64,000 nucleotides of DNA from JBJHAX01 sp050480705 (GTDB lineage: Bacteria; Actinomycetota; Nitriliruptoria; Nitriliruptorales; Nitriliruptoraceae). The DNA lies in NCBI GenBank assembly GCA_050480705.1, contig JBJHAX010000004.1:1-64000 (forward strand), written 5' to 3'. Both the position numbers and the translations under genes were made by a program. Of this stretch, positions 16,511 to 25,446 are shown piece by piece. Within the stretch, counting starts at the first letter, position 1. Each line of letters begins with the position of its first letter. The notes under the pieces were generated by a model that saw only the letters and a program-made list of their open reading frames with translations, was not told the DNA's origin and ran no database searches.

Positions 16511-17014
16511 TCAGCCCGTCGCCGGGCCGGCCAGGTTGGAGCCTTCGAGTTCGAGCAGGTGACGCTTGCGGTCGAGCCCGCCGCCGTAGCCGGTGAGCGT
16601 GCCGTCGGCGCCGATCACCCGGTGGCAGGGCACGACGATGCTCACCGGGTTGCGGCCCACCGCTCCGGCGACGGCGCGGCTCGCGCTCGGTCGCCCGACA
16701 TGTGCTGCGAGCTCGCCGTAGCTGACCGTCGCACCGTGGGGGATCGTCGCCAGGGCCTGCCATACCGACTGCTGGAACGGCGTTCCCTGCAGACACAGCG
16801 GCAGCATGAACGACGTTCGCTGACCTGCGAAGTAGGTCGCGAGCTGCTCACTCAGTTCGCGGAACGCATCCGCGTCGTCGCGTGAACCGTCCGGTGACGC
16901 GAGCCGGATCGTGTCGTCGACGAAGAACAGGCCACGGATGCCATGCGCGTCGCGGGTCGCGAGCAGCGAGCCGACAGGGCTGGTGATGACCGTGTGGTGC
17001 GTGATGTCGTGCAC
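16511..17014 (-). CDS. ogt: Methylated-DNA--protein-cysteine methyltransferase
   Basis: 167 residues; a suicide repair protein that takes the methyl group from O6-methylguanine onto its own cysteine. The active site VPCHRVIG places the acceptor cysteine at residue 130, preceded by the DNA-binding helix region SYGELAAHVGRPSASRAVAGAVGRNP, where the arginine finger is the R of SRAVAGA. The N-terminal domain and length match Ogt/MGMT without the Ada regulatory domain. ATG 17014. It is divergent from the RlmA-like gene at 17142. Confidence 0.95.
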   Translation of the reverse strand: MHDITHHTVITSPVGSLLATRDAHGIRGLFFVDDTIRLASPDGSRDDADAFRELSEQLATYFAGQRTSFMLPLCLQGTPFQQSVWQALATIPHGATVSYGELAAHVGRPSASRAVAGAVGRNPVSIVVPCHRVIGADGTLTGYGGGLDRKRHLLELEGSNLAGPATG

Positions 17015-17141
17015 GTTCGCCGCCTTCCTGACACGTCACGGCGCGTACCGTCGGTGCGACGGTGATACTGGCGCATCGTGGTCGGCGGCGCCAGTGTTCC
17101 GGCGACGTGTGAGCCGTTCGAATCGCAACAGGTGTCCACCC

Positions 17142-18119
17142 ATGGCCGAAGATGTCGCGCCGCGTCGCCGCATCGACGCCGTCGTCGACCTGCTCGTCTG
17201 CCCCCATGGTGACGGAGACCTGGAACGGCGCGGTGCCGCGCTGGTATGCACGGCGGCGGGCCACTCCTTCGACATCGCACGTCAGGGATACGTGAGCCTG
17301 CTGGCCGGCGCCGCCCCGACCAGCGCGGACACGACCGCGATGGTCACTGCGCGCGAGCGGATGCTCGACGCAGGGCACCTCAGCGCCCTTACCGACACGC
17401 TCGTGCCACTCGTCGACGAACTCACGCGACACACCGAACGCGCGGTGATCGTCGACGCAGGCGGCGGCACGGGTCATCATGCGACGGCGATGCTGCGCGC
17501 ATTGGACGCCCGCCGCAAGGCGTCGCCGGGCGATGCGTCGACCGGTCCCGTCGGCGTGGTGCTCGACGCATCGGCGGCCGCTGTGCGCAGGGCCGCGCGG
17601 GCACATCCCGGCCTCGGCGCGGTCCGCGCCGACGTGTGGCGCCGATGGCCGTTGCGCGACCGCATCGCCGATGTCGTGGTCCACGTGCTTGCACCCCGCA
17701 ACGTCGACGAGGCCATGCGGGTGTTGCGCCGAACCGGTCACTTGGTCGTTGTCGGTCCCCGCCCGGAGCACCTTCGGGGCCTCGTCGACGCACTCGACCT
17801 CGTCGGCGTGGCCCCCGACCGTGACGAGCGGCTGCGCCGCCAGCTCGACGGTGCCGCCGTGGCGGTGGGAAGTGTCGACGTCACCGATCATCTGGTCCTC
17901 GACCTCGACGGGGTGGTGGACCTCGCGGTGTCCGGCCCGACAGGTGCGCACGCCGACGCGGCCGAGATCGAACGGCGTGCGCGCCGTCACGCCACCACGT
18001 TCGAGGTCACCGTGGCGTTGCGCTGCTCATGGTTCAGCCGGCTCGACCGGGACGCGGACCGGCCGTCCCCATCGGCGCCGAATCTGCCGGACGCGGAGGC
18101 GCGGGGTCGCGGATCGTGA
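17142..18119 (+). CDS. 23S rRNA (guanine-N1)-methyltransferase, RlmA/TlrB type
   Basis: 325 residues. The N-terminal ~40 carry the family's recognition part (DLLVCPHGDGDLERRGAALVCTAAGHSFDIARQGYVSLL). RlmA proteins use four Cys/His to bind zinc there; here C-P-H, C and H are visible, so one ligand differs. The SAM-binding domain follows with VIVDAGGGTGHH (motif I) and VVHVLAPRN in place of motif IV. Family members methylate G745 or G748 of 23S rRNA, and TlrB gives tylosin resistance. Assignment to RlmA(I) or RlmA(II) is not possible. The 3' end overlaps the convergent MFS gene by 86 bp. Confidence 0.83.
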   Translation: MAEDVAPRRRIDAVVDLLVCPHGDGDLERRGAALVCTAAGHSFDIARQGYVSLLAGAAPTSADTTAMVTARERMLDAGHLSALTDTLVPLVDELTRHTERAVIVDAGGGTGHHATAMLRALDARRKASPGDASTGPVGVVLDASAAAVRRAARAHPGLGAVRADVWRRWPLRDRIADVVVHVLAPRNVDEAMRVLRRTGHLVVVGPRPEHLRGLVDALDLVGVAPDRDERLRRQLDGAAVAVGSVDVTDHLVLDLDGVVDLAVSGPTGAHADAAEIERRARRHATTFEVTVALRCSWFSRLDRDADRPSPSAPNLPDAEARGRGS

Positions 18120-19482
18120 ACCACGAGAGCGCCGCACCGGCCGCGACGAGAATCGCGCACACCGTCACGGCGGTCGCGTAGCCGCGAGCCATGCGCGCCG
18201 GGTCGGCGAGCGCGTCGGCGCCGAGGCCCACGGCTGCCGGCAGCGCCGCCACCGCAAGCAGCCCGCCGGTGCGTGCAACCGCGTTGTTGACCGCAGACGC
18301 GGTCCCGGCGAGATCCTCGGGTGCGGCCGCGAGTGCGGTCGCGGTCAGCGGCGTCACCATGGCTGACAGGCCGAGGCCGAACACGACCAGGCCCGGCAGG
18401 ACGTCGAACGCGAACCGGGCGTCGAGGTCGACACCGGCCAGCAGCCACAGGCCGACGGCCATCGTGGCGGTCCCGAAGGTCATGGGGCGACGCGGGCCGA
18501 TGCGGTCGGCTATCGCGCCCACGCGCGTGGAGAGCACCAGCATGAGCACGGTGACCGGCAGCAGCGCCGACCCGGCGGCGAGCGGTGAGTAGTCGAGCGA
18601 CACCTGCAGATGGAGGACGAGCAGGAACATCATGCCGCTCAGGCCCGCGTACACCACCAGGGTGACGGCGTTCACCCCCGAGAACTGCCGTTGCCGGAAG
18701 AGTCTCAGTGGCAGCATCGGTGTGTGGCAGCGCCGCTCCCACACGAGGAAGGCGACGAGCGCGAGCAACCCGGCGCCGAGGACGACGATCACGACGGGGG
18801 TCGGCCCGCGTTCTCCGGCGGCGATCAGACCCCAGGTGACCGCACCGAGGCCGGATGTGGCCAGGGCCGCACCGACGATGTCGAAACGCGCCGATGTCGG
18901 CCGGGCGCCGACCGCCGGCACGAATCGCAGCGTCAACCACACCACGGCGACGGCGACGGGGACGTTCGTCCAGAAGATGGCACGCCAACCGACCGCGTCG
19001 ACGAGCAGCCCGCCGACGAGCGGTCCGATGGCGGCGGCGATGCCGCTCAGCCCCGCCCAGGCACCGATCGCCCGCGAGCGCTGCCCCGACGGAAACGCCG
19101 CGTAGAGGATCGCGAGGCTGCCCGGCGTCAGCAACGCCGCGCCGATGCCCTGCAGTGCGCGGCCGGCGACGAGGGTGCCGATCGTCGGCGCGGCGGCGCA
19201 CAGCAGGGAGGCGACCGTGAACACGACCACACCGAGCAGGAAGATGCGGCGGCGTCCGAACCGGTCGGCGAGCGAACCTGAGAGCAGGATGAGCGAGGCG
19301 AGCGCAAGCGTGTAGGCGTTGAGCGTCCACTGCAGGCCCGCGACCGTGGCGCCCAGCTGGCGACCGATGGTGGGCAGGGCGACGTTGACCGAGGTCGTGT
19401 CGAGCAGCGCGAGCGCGCTCGCGCCGACCGTCGCCGCGATCGTGCCTCGCGCCTGCCGGGTGCCCCACGGGACCGTCGACAT
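18034..19482 (-). CDS. MFS drug exporter, EmrB/QacA (DHA2) type
   Basis: 482 residues with about fourteen membrane helices, the DHA2 layout. Diagnostic parts are LALLDTTSVNVALPTIGRQLGATVAGLQWTLNAYTL (motif D1 region), GSLADRFGRRRIFLLG (motif A) and AIGPLVGGLLVDAVGWRAIFWTNVP (motif C and loop). It exports lipophilic drugs or dyes by proton antiport; the substrate is unknown. The neighbouring antibiotic-related rRNA methyltransferase gene converges on it, giving a possible antibiotic-defence pairing, though both could be housekeeping. ATG 19482 is chosen because the upstream frame is not conserved-looking. Confidence 0.88.
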   Translation of the reverse strand: MSTVPWGTRQARGTIAATVGASALALLDTTSVNVALPTIGRQLGATVAGLQWTLNAYTLALASLILLSGSLADRFGRRRIFLLGVVVFTVASLLCAAAPTIGTLVAGRALQGIGAALLTPGSLAILYAAFPSGQRSRAIGAWAGLSGIAAAIGPLVGGLLVDAVGWRAIFWTNVPVAVAVVWLTLRFVPAVGARPTSARFDIVGAALATSGLGAVTWGLIAAGERGPTPVVIVVLGAGLLALVAFLVWERRCHTPMLPLRLFRQRQFSGVNAVTLVVYAGLSGMMFLLVLHLQVSLDYSPLAAGSALLPVTVLMLVLSTRVGAIADRIGPRRPMTFGTATMAVGLWLLAGVDLDARFAFDVLPGLVVFGLGLSAMVTPLTATALAAAPEDLAGTASAVNNAVARTGGLLAVAALPAAVGLGADALADPARMARGYATAVTVCAILVAAGAALSWFTIRDPAPPRPADSAPMGTAGPRPGRAG

Positions 19483-19588
19483 GTGGCTCCCATCACCGCG
19501 CCGCCGGCCGCCAAGAGCCGTTGGCCTCTGCCCGGCCGGACGTGACGGTGCGACGCTACGGTGCCGACGCGGCGATCGGGGTGAACAG

Positions 19589-20620
19589 ATGCAGATGCGA
19601 ATGCTCGGGTCCACGGGATGCGTCGTGTCGTCGTACGCGCTGGGAACGATGACGTTCGGGGCCGAGACCGGTGAAGACGACGCGCACGCACAGCTCGACC
19701 GGTTCGTGGATGCCGGCGGCAATCTCGTCGACACCGCAGATGTGTACAACGCCGGCGAGTCCGAACGGATCATCGGACGGTGGCTCGCAGACCGTCCCGC
19801 GGAGATCCGTGACCGGATCGTGCTCGCGACCAAAGGCCGGTTCTCGACCGGCAGCGACCCCAACGACGTGGGCGTGTCGCGCCGCCACCTCACCCGGGCG
19901 CTGGACGCGTCGCTGGCACGACTCGGCGTCGAGGTCGTCGACCTCTATCAGCTGCACGCGTTCGATCCACTCACGCCGCTCGAGGAAACGCTCGCGTTCC
20001 TCGACGACGCCGTGCGCGCCGGCAAGATCCACCACGTCGGCCTGTCGAACTTCACCGGCTGGCAGGCGACGAAGACCGTCGCGCTGGCCGAGCGTCACGT
20101 TCGTGCCCGCCCGGTGACGCTGCAGCCGCAGTACAACCTGCTGGCGCGCGAGATCGAATGGGAGGTCGTTCCGGCCTGCCTCGACGCCGGATTGGGGCTG
20201 CTGCCGTGGTCGCCGTTGGGCGGTGGATGGTTGACGGGCAAGTACCGGCGTGACACGCCGCCGTCGGGCGCGACACGTCTGGGTGAGGACCCCGAACGTG
20301 GCGTCGAGGCCTACACGCGCCGAAGTCCCCAGCAGCGCACCTGGGACGTCCTCGATGCCGTGCACCGGGTCGCCGACGCGCGTGGTGTGTCGATGGCCGA
20401 GGTCGCCTTGTCCTGGTTGGCCGACCGGCCGGCAGTGACGTCGGTGATCCTCGGGGCACGCACCGACGAGCAGCTCGCCACCAACCTGGCTGCCGCAGAT
20501 CTGCGACTCGACGACGAGGAGCGCGCGGCCCTCGACGCGGCGAGCGATCCGCAACCCGCGGACTACCCCTACGGCGGTCCCGGCACCGACCAACGCACCC
20601 GTCACCGCGACGGCGGTTGA
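19589..20620 (+). CDS. Aldo/keto reductase
   Basis: 343 residues; a TIM-barrel NADPH-dependent oxidoreductase of the AKR superfamily (YajO/Tas-like group). The catalytic tetrad is visible: D and Y in NLVDTADVYNAGESER, K in LATKGRF and H in LYQLHAFDPLTPLEETL. The C-terminal NADP-binding region is SVILGARTDEQLATNLAA. Physiological substrates of this group are usually unknown; many reduce reactive aldehydes. ATG 19589 fits homology (MRMLGSTGCVVSSYALG) and an alternative ATG lies 6 nt later. It is divergent from the MFS exporter. Confidence 0.9.
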   Translation: MQMRMLGSTGCVVSSYALGTMTFGAETGEDDAHAQLDRFVDAGGNLVDTADVYNAGESERIIGRWLADRPAEIRDRIVLATKGRFSTGSDPNDVGVSRRHLTRALDASLARLGVEVVDLYQLHAFDPLTPLEETLAFLDDAVRAGKIHHVGLSNFTGWQATKTVALAERHVRARPVTLQPQYNLLAREIEWEVVPACLDAGLGLLPWSPLGGGWLTGKYRRDTPPSGATRLGEDPERGVEAYTRRSPQQRTWDVLDAVHRVADARGVSMAEVALSWLADRPAVTSVILGARTDEQLATNLAAADLRLDDEERAALDAASDPQPADYPYGGPGTDQRTRHRDGG

Positions 20621-20657
20621 CCCGGCTCGCGGTCGCGGTCGGCCTGCCCTGGGCAGG

Positions 20658-21422
20658 TCAGAGCCGGCTTCGCAGCCAGGCGATGTCGGCAGCGTGCTCG
20701 TCTGCGCTGCCGGGGGTTTCGCACACGACCGGGGCGTCGGCGAGCCGCACCGCTTCGACCAGTGCGTCGGGGTCGATGAAGCCGGCGCCGAGGTTGTCGT
20801 GGCGGTCGCGACCCGAACCGGCCTCGTCGCGCGAATCGTTGCAGTGCACCAGGTCGATGCGGCCCACGATGTCGCGCAGCCGCCGGGTCCCGTCGACGAG
20901 CGCCTCGCCGGAGGCGTGCAGATGGCAGGTGTCGAGGCACACACCCAGCGGGACCGCCGCCCCTTCCAGCGCCTGCCACAACCGTTCGATCTGGTCGAGG
21001 TGGCGTGCCATCGCGTTGTCGCCACCGGCGGTGTTCTCGATCAGCAGCGGCACGTCGGACTCGAGCTGATCGACGGTCTTGCGCCAGTTCGCCACGCCCT
21101 CGGCAGGGTCGGCGTCGACCGGCAGGTGGCCGCCGTGGACCACCACACCCTTCGCGCCGATCGCTGAAGCGGCGTCGAGTGTCTGCGCGAGCAGCTTGCG
21201 GGAAGGATGGCGCACACGGTTGTTCGTGGTCGCGACGTTGATCAGATACGGCGAGTGGACGTAGACGTCGATGTCGGCGTCGCGCAGCGCGGCGGCGTCG
21301 TCGCGCTCGACCGGCGGCTTCCATGTCTGGGGTGCCGACAGGAAGATCTGGACGACCTCCGCATCGCGGGCGCGGGCCTCGGCGATGGGATCGTCGGACG
21401 GAACGTGCGCACCGATGAGCAT
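20658..21422 (-). CDS. nfo: Deoxyribonuclease IV (AP endonuclease)
   Basis: 254 residues; a metal-dependent TIM-barrel endonuclease that cuts DNA 5' to abasic sites. Metal ligands appear in IGAHVPS, VYVHSPYLINVAT, GVVVHGGHLP, LLIENTAGG, GVCLDTCHLHASG, VHCNDSRDEAGSGRDRHDNLG and VCETPG, matching the nine conserved Zn-ligand motifs of Nfo. The length is slightly below E. coli Nfo (285). Together with ogt and the photolyase at 59.8 kb, it shows a varied base-damage repertoire. ATG 21422 opens directly with the conserved MLIGAHV. Confidence 0.94.
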   Translation of the reverse strand: MLIGAHVPSDDPIAEARARDAEVVQIFLSAPQTWKPPVERDDAAALRDADIDVYVHSPYLINVATTNNRVRHPSRKLLAQTLDAASAIGAKGVVVHGGHLPVDADPAEGVANWRKTVDQLESDVPLLIENTAGGDNAMARHLDQIERLWQALEGAAVPLGVCLDTCHLHASGEALVDGTRRLRDIVGRIDLVHCNDSRDEAGSGRDRHDNLGAGFIDPDALVEAVRLADAPVVCETPGSADEHAADIAWLRSRL

Positions 21423-21435
21423 CGCCGCGATGCTA

Positions 21436-21514
21436 GTGGGCGCTGTCTGGTACCGGCCAGCCGGGGCGTCGGTCGGTCATCCGCGTGACCGGTCGGGCTG
21501 CCGACAGCGCCCAC
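21436..21514. repeat. 12-bp inverted repeat flanking a 55-nt loop
   Basis: GTGGGCGCTGTC (21436-21447) pairs perfectly with GACAGCGCCCAC (21503-21514). The enclosed 55 nt contains further GC-rich self-complementary pieces (ACCGG/CCGGT). It lies between the tspO stop and the nfo start on the minus strand, so it may end tspO transcripts or form the 5' leader of nfo. Confidence 0.5.
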
Positions 21515-21549
21515 GTCGGTGCGTCATGCAGGACGCCACCGATGCTCGA

Positions 21550-22059
21550 TCAGTTCGCCAGCCACACGGCGGTGTTGAGCGCCGTCGCGTAGACGAGCCA
21601 CAGCAGGTAGGGAACGAGCAGCCACGCAGCCAGCCGGTCGCGGCGCGCGAACACCACGATGGTGGACGCGACCAGCACGTCGAGGGTGCCGATGACAGCG
21701 ACACCTGCCCCGTAGCGTTCGATCCCGAAGAACACCCAGGGCCACACGGCGTTGACGGCCAGTTGCGAACTCCACAGCGTCAGCGGCCCCGACACCTCGC
21801 GCCAGTGGTGCGACGCCTGCCATATGCGCCACGCAGCCAGGCCGATCATGATGTAGAGGATCGGCCACACGACACCGAATGCCCATGTCGGCGGGGCCCA
21901 GGCCGGCAGCGTGAACGCTTCGTAGCGCGCCTGGACCTGTTCGGTCGGGCCCTGCAGCGCCGCGCCGATGATCCCGGCGGCGAGCCCCGCGACCACGAAC
22001 AGCACAAGCGCCACACCACGCCACCAGCCGGGACGTGCCCGACGTTGCTCGCTGGTCAT
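21550..22059 (-). CDS. tspO: TspO/MBR family membrane protein
   Basis: 169 residues with five transmembrane helices, the TspO fold that binds porphyrins and cholesterol-like ligands. Family landmarks are LPAWAPPTWAFGVVWPILYIMIGLAAW in helix 2, AVNAVWPWVFFG (the W-x-P-x-x-F pattern) and the final WLVYATALNTAVWLAN helix, where most members have NxxIWxLN. Bacterial TspO proteins are linked to tetrapyrrole traffic and stress. ATG 22059. It is divergent from the DUF2269 membrane gene. Confidence 0.92.
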   Translation of the reverse strand: MTSEQRRARPGWWRGVALVLFVVAGLAAGIIGAALQGPTEQVQARYEAFTLPAWAPPTWAFGVVWPILYIMIGLAAWRIWQASHHWREVSGPLTLWSSQLAVNAVWPWVFFGIERYGAGVAVIGTLDVLVASTIVVFARRDRLAAWLLVPYLLWLVYATALNTAVWLAN

Positions 22060-22145
22060 CCGAATCTGCCTTTCGCCGGGTCGTGGACCACTCGGTGTAG
22101 TGTTCGACTGTCTTCATCGGGGTTCGTCGAGGGAGAGTCGGCGGG

Positions 22146-22610
22146 ATGGGTCTGTACACGACGCTGGTGTTCGTCCACGTGCTCATGGCGATCGTGTGGG
22201 TCGGCGGCGTGCTCATCACTCAGGTGTATGTGCTGCGTGCCACCCGCTCCGACGATCCGACCCGCAAGATGAAGCTGTTCGCCGACATCTCCTGGATCGG
22301 GCTGCACGTGTGGGTCCCGTCCGCCTTCGTCCTCGTTGTCGTCGGTGTTGCCATGGTGCTCATGTCGGAGGCCTGGAGCTTCAGCCAGCCGTGGATCTGG
22401 ATCTCGCTCGGCGTCTACGCCCTGTCGCTGGGTACCGGGATGCTGTTCATCGGTCCGGAGAACGGCCGGGTCGCACAACTCGCCGAGGAGCGTGGTCCCA
22501 CCGATCCCGAGGTCGTGCGTCGAAGCTCGCGCCTGCTCGTGGTCTTCCGCAGCGAGGCGCTCGCGCTGATCGTGGTCGTGTGGATGATGGTCGCCAAGCC
22601 AGGCGCCTGA
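22146..22610 (+). CDS. DUF2269-type integral membrane protein
   Basis: 154 residues with four hydrophobic helices. The first carries FVHVLMAIVWVGGVL, the typical HVxxAxxWxGG pattern of DUF2269/CopD-like membrane proteins whose conserved histidines may bind heme or copper. Other segments are HVWVPSAFVLVVVGVAMVL and SLGVYALSLGTGML. Function is unproven. ATG 22146 gives the full-length family protein. Its last bases are 12 nt from the convergent gene at 22623. Confidence 0.78.
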   Translation: MGLYTTLVFVHVLMAIVWVGGVLITQVYVLRATRSDDPTRKMKLFADISWIGLHVWVPSAFVLVVVGVAMVLMSEAWSFSQPWIWISLGVYALSLGTGMLFIGPENGRVAQLAEERGPTDPEVVRRSSRLLVVFRSEALALIVVVWMMVAKPGA

Positions 22611-22622
22611 CGGCAGGGCCGA

Positions 22623-23510
22623 TCATCCCTGCACGGGGAACCATTCGGCCCGGAACGGAAACAGGTGGGTGTCGGCGAGATGGTTGAGAACCCGCCGCGC
22701 CTGCTCGAACTGCTCGCGCACCGAGGCGAGCACGACCGTCTGGTCGGTGCGAACGGGCACCGTGCCGAGCGCCTTGCCGTACCACTGCCGGCCCATCTGC
22801 TCGAGCAGCCCTATCGCGCCCCGAACCTCGAGCGCCTCCAGGAACGCGTCGCTCGAGGTGTGAGGCGCTGCCGAGCGCGCCAGACGCTCCACCTCGATCG
22901 GCGCGAAGCGGGTCCGTGCCGTGTGGTCGGGAAACACGCCCGTGAGCAGCAGCGCGAGGTCACCGAGCCTGCGGTACAGGCCCGGACGAGCGTCCTCGGT
23001 GACGTGGTCGACCAGGCCCGCCAGCCCGGCGAGATCCAGCTCGCTGACACGCCGGCGATAGACCACACCGTGACGGCGATACGTCACCGCGCCCGCGGAT
23101 ACGTGGGTGTAGCTGCCCAGCAGTTCGGCGAGGAACAACCGATGGGCCGCATCGTCGAGGAACCCGCGCAGCGCGTCGGTTCCGAAGACCGGGACGCGTT
23201 GCCGCGGTCCCGCCCATTCCTGCACGTAGGTGGCGCGTGCAAACTCGCGTTGAGCGCGGTTGATCGCGACGGCGAACACGAGGAACGGCGACACGCCGAT
23301 CATCGCCTCGCCACCGCGCGCTGCGGCGAACACCGCGTCGTACACCTCGTCGCTCGCCAGCAGGTCCTCGACCGTCGCCGGATCGTCGGCGAGTCGCCCA
23401 GACGTCGTGTTGTCGCCGAGTTCGTCGAGCAACAGCCGGTCGGCGTCGGTCAGGTGCGCGAGATAGGCGCGTCCCCGCCGTGCTGTGCGGTCGCGATCCA
23501 TGGAAGACAT
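22623..23510 (-). CDS. Uncharacterised soluble protein
   Basis: About 295 residues, predicted mainly helical and cytoplasmic, without signal peptide, membrane helix or recognised motif. Notable parts are DELGDNTTSGRLADDPATVEDLL near the start, a central AGAVTYRRHGVVYRRRVSELDLAGLAGLVDHV and an aromatic end FPFRAEWFPVQG. Length and codon use argue for a real gene. Start is ATG 23510 or ATG 23501; neither shows a clear ribosome site. It is divergent from the SLC13 transporter with ~80 bp between starts, so the two may share a control region. Confidence 0.65.
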   Translation of the reverse strand: MSSMDRDRTARRGRAYLAHLTDADRLLLDELGDNTTSGRLADDPATVEDLLASDEVYDAVFAAARGGEAMIGVSPFLVFAVAINRAQREFARATYVQEWAGPRQRVPVFGTDALRGFLDDAAHRLFLAELLGSYTHVSAGAVTYRRHGVVYRRRVSELDLAGLAGLVDHVTEDARPGLYRRLGDLALLLTGVFPDHTARTRFAPIEVERLARSAAPHTSSDAFLEALEVRGAIGLLEQMGRQWYGKALGTVPVRTDQTVVLASVREQFEQARRVLNHLADTHLFPFRAEWFPVQG

Positions 23511-23590
23511 CGTAGATCGCGGCCCAGGTACAGGCGAGGGCGCGTGCCGTCGCCGGCGACGATCACACAACGACGGCCATCGGGGCGGCG

Positions 23591-25411
23591 ATGACGGTCG
23601 AGATCGCACTCGTCCTGTTCGTGATCGTGGTCACCCTCGTGCTCTTCGCCTCCCAGCGCCTTCCTCTCGATGTCACCGCGCTCGTGGTGCTGGTGACCGT
23701 CATCGCCATTCCGCAACTGCTGCACGGTGACTGGCTCGTCGCCCGGGGCGTGGATCTGCACGCGGCATTCCCGACCGTCGCCGAAGGACTCTCGGGGTTG
23801 TCCAACCCCGCGACGGTCACGGTGCTCGCCATGTTCATTCTCTCCGCGGGTGTGCAGCGCACCGGACTCGTGCACCTGCTGGCGCGTCGCGTCTTCGCGC
23901 TCGTCGGCAACTCCGAGGTTCGTCAGCTGCTCGCGATCGCACTGCTCGTCGGGCCGGTGTCAGGCTTCGTCAACAACACCGCGGCTGTCGCTGTCGCCAT
24001 TCCGATGGTGCTCGACGTCGCTCGGCGCTCGGGAGCGCGGCCGTCACGCCTGCTGCTGCCCCTGAGCTTCTTCGGCATGCTCGGCGGCACCCTGACCCTC
24101 GTCGGCACGTCGACGAACATCCTCGCCTCGGAACTGCTCCGTGACGCCGAAGCGTTCGGCCGTCCGATCGGGATGTTCGAGTTCACCCACGTCGGCGTGG
24201 TCGTGCTGCTCGTCGGTCTCGTCTACTTCCTCACCGTCGGTCGCTGGTTGCTGCCCTCACAGGATGCGATGCGCCTTGACCTCGAGGTCGGCGCGCGTTT
24301 CGTCGTCGAACTCGGCGTCCCACCCGGCAGCGCTCTGATCGGCGCATCGCTCGACGAAGTGGGCTTCACCGAACGTGCCGACGTCGAAGTGACCCGCCTG
24401 CTGCGTGGCGGGCGGACCTACGTGCAGAAGGCGACCTCGACCGAGCTGCGCGCCGGCGACGTCATCAAAGTGCTCGCCGGCATGCGCCAAGTCGCCGACA
24501 TCATCGCGCGTGACGACGTCGAGGTCCTCAGTGAGTTCGGAGCGAGCCACCGCGTGCGTCGCGACGGTCGTCTGGTGCGCATGCTGCTGCGCGACCGTCG
24601 CGTGTTCTCGGGCCGAACCGCGGGCGAGATCGATTTCTGGACCCGCTACCACGGCCGGCCCATCGGTGTCGAGGCCGACGGAGGCCGGGCGGGCCGGCTC
24701 GCCGACGAGCGGCTTCACGTCGGCGAGGTCGTGCTCATGGAGATCTCGCCGACGGCGCTCGGTCGCCTGCGACGCAACCCCGGAGTGGTGGTTCTCGAGG
24801 AGTTCGACGACGACTTCGAGCGCGGGAGGATGTGGCTTGCCGGCGGCATCCTCGCCGCAGTCGTCGGCCTCGCTGCGTTGACTCCGCTGCCGATCGTCGT
24901 CACCGCCCTGATGGGCGTGGTCGCGATGGCGCTCAGCGGCTGTGTCGCCAAGGAGGACCTCTACGCCGGAGTTGCATGGGACGTCATCGTCCTGCTCGCC
25001 AGCGTCATCCCGCTGGGCATCGCGATGACCAAGAGCGGGGCGGCCGCCTGGGTCGCAGCAGGCTTCGCGCAGCTGGTCGTCGACTGGCATCCGTTGCTCG
25101 TCCTGCTCGCGCTGTATCTGCTCACGACCGTGATGACCGAACTCGTCAGCAACAACGCTTCGGTCGTGGTGCTGGTTCCTGTCGCGGTCTCACTCGCCGG
25201 GGTGCTGGGCCTGGAGCTGTTCGGGCTCGTGCTCGTCGTGATGTTCGCCGCCTCGACCAGCTTCCTGTCACCGGTGGGCTACCAGACCAACACGATGATC
25301 TTCGGCACCGGCGTGTACCGGTTCTTCGACTTCGCACGCGTCGGCGCACCGCTCAACGCGCTGCTCGCGGTCGTGACCAGCACGCTGATCTGGCGGCTGT
25401 GGCTCGTCTGA
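23591..25411 (+). CDS. SLC13/DASS-type transporter with two RCK_C domains
   Basis: 606 residues. Two blocks of membrane helices (about 1-210 and 410-606) flank a soluble middle with two TrkA_C (RCK_C) domains: one around GARFVVELGVPPGSALIGASL ... LRAGDVIKVLAG and one around RLADERLHVGEVVLMEIS. The first membrane block has the signature FVNNTAAVAVAIPMVLDVARR and GTLTLVGTSTNILAS; the second has ELVSNNASVVVLVPVAVSLA and SPVGYQTNTMIFGTG. These are the paired SNT/NTN sodium- and substrate-binding loops of the DASS family. Members carry sulfate, dicarboxylates or citrate. The RCK domains suggest regulation by a bound nucleotide or ion. Confidence 0.9.
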   Translation: MTVEIALVLFVIVVTLVLFASQRLPLDVTALVVLVTVIAIPQLLHGDWLVARGVDLHAAFPTVAEGLSGLSNPATVTVLAMFILSAGVQRTGLVHLLARRVFALVGNSEVRQLLAIALLVGPVSGFVNNTAAVAVAIPMVLDVARRSGARPSRLLLPLSFFGMLGGTLTLVGTSTNILASELLRDAEAFGRPIGMFEFTHVGVVVLLVGLVYFLTVGRWLLPSQDAMRLDLEVGARFVVELGVPPGSALIGASLDEVGFTERADVEVTRLLRGGRTYVQKATSTELRAGDVIKVLAGMRQVADIIARDDVEVLSEFGASHRVRRDGRLVRMLLRDRRVFSGRTAGEIDFWTRYHGRPIGVEADGGRAGRLADERLHVGEVVLMEISPTALGRLRRNPGVVVLEEFDDDFERGRMWLAGGILAAVVGLAALTPLPIVVTALMGVVAMALSGCVAKEDLYAGVAWDVIVLLASVIPLGIAMTKSGAAAWVAAGFAQLVVDWHPLLVLLALYLLTTVMTELVSNNASVVVLVPVAVSLAGVLGLELFGLVLVVMFAASTSFLSPVGYQTNTMIFGTGVYRFFDFARVGAPLNALLAVVTSTLIWRLWLV

Positions 25412-25446
25412 ACCGCCCGGTGCTCGGTGTGCAGGCCGGAAGGTGC

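Noticed and set aside
15639..16562. 307-residue plus-strand frame across the VOC gene
   Set aside because: It covers the minus-strand VOC gene and gene-poor DNA, is Arg/Ser/Asp-rich, and has no motif.
19556..21025. 489-residue minus-strand frame opposite the aldo/keto reductase
   Set aside because: Antisense shadow; the composition matches a reversed gene and shows no known fold.
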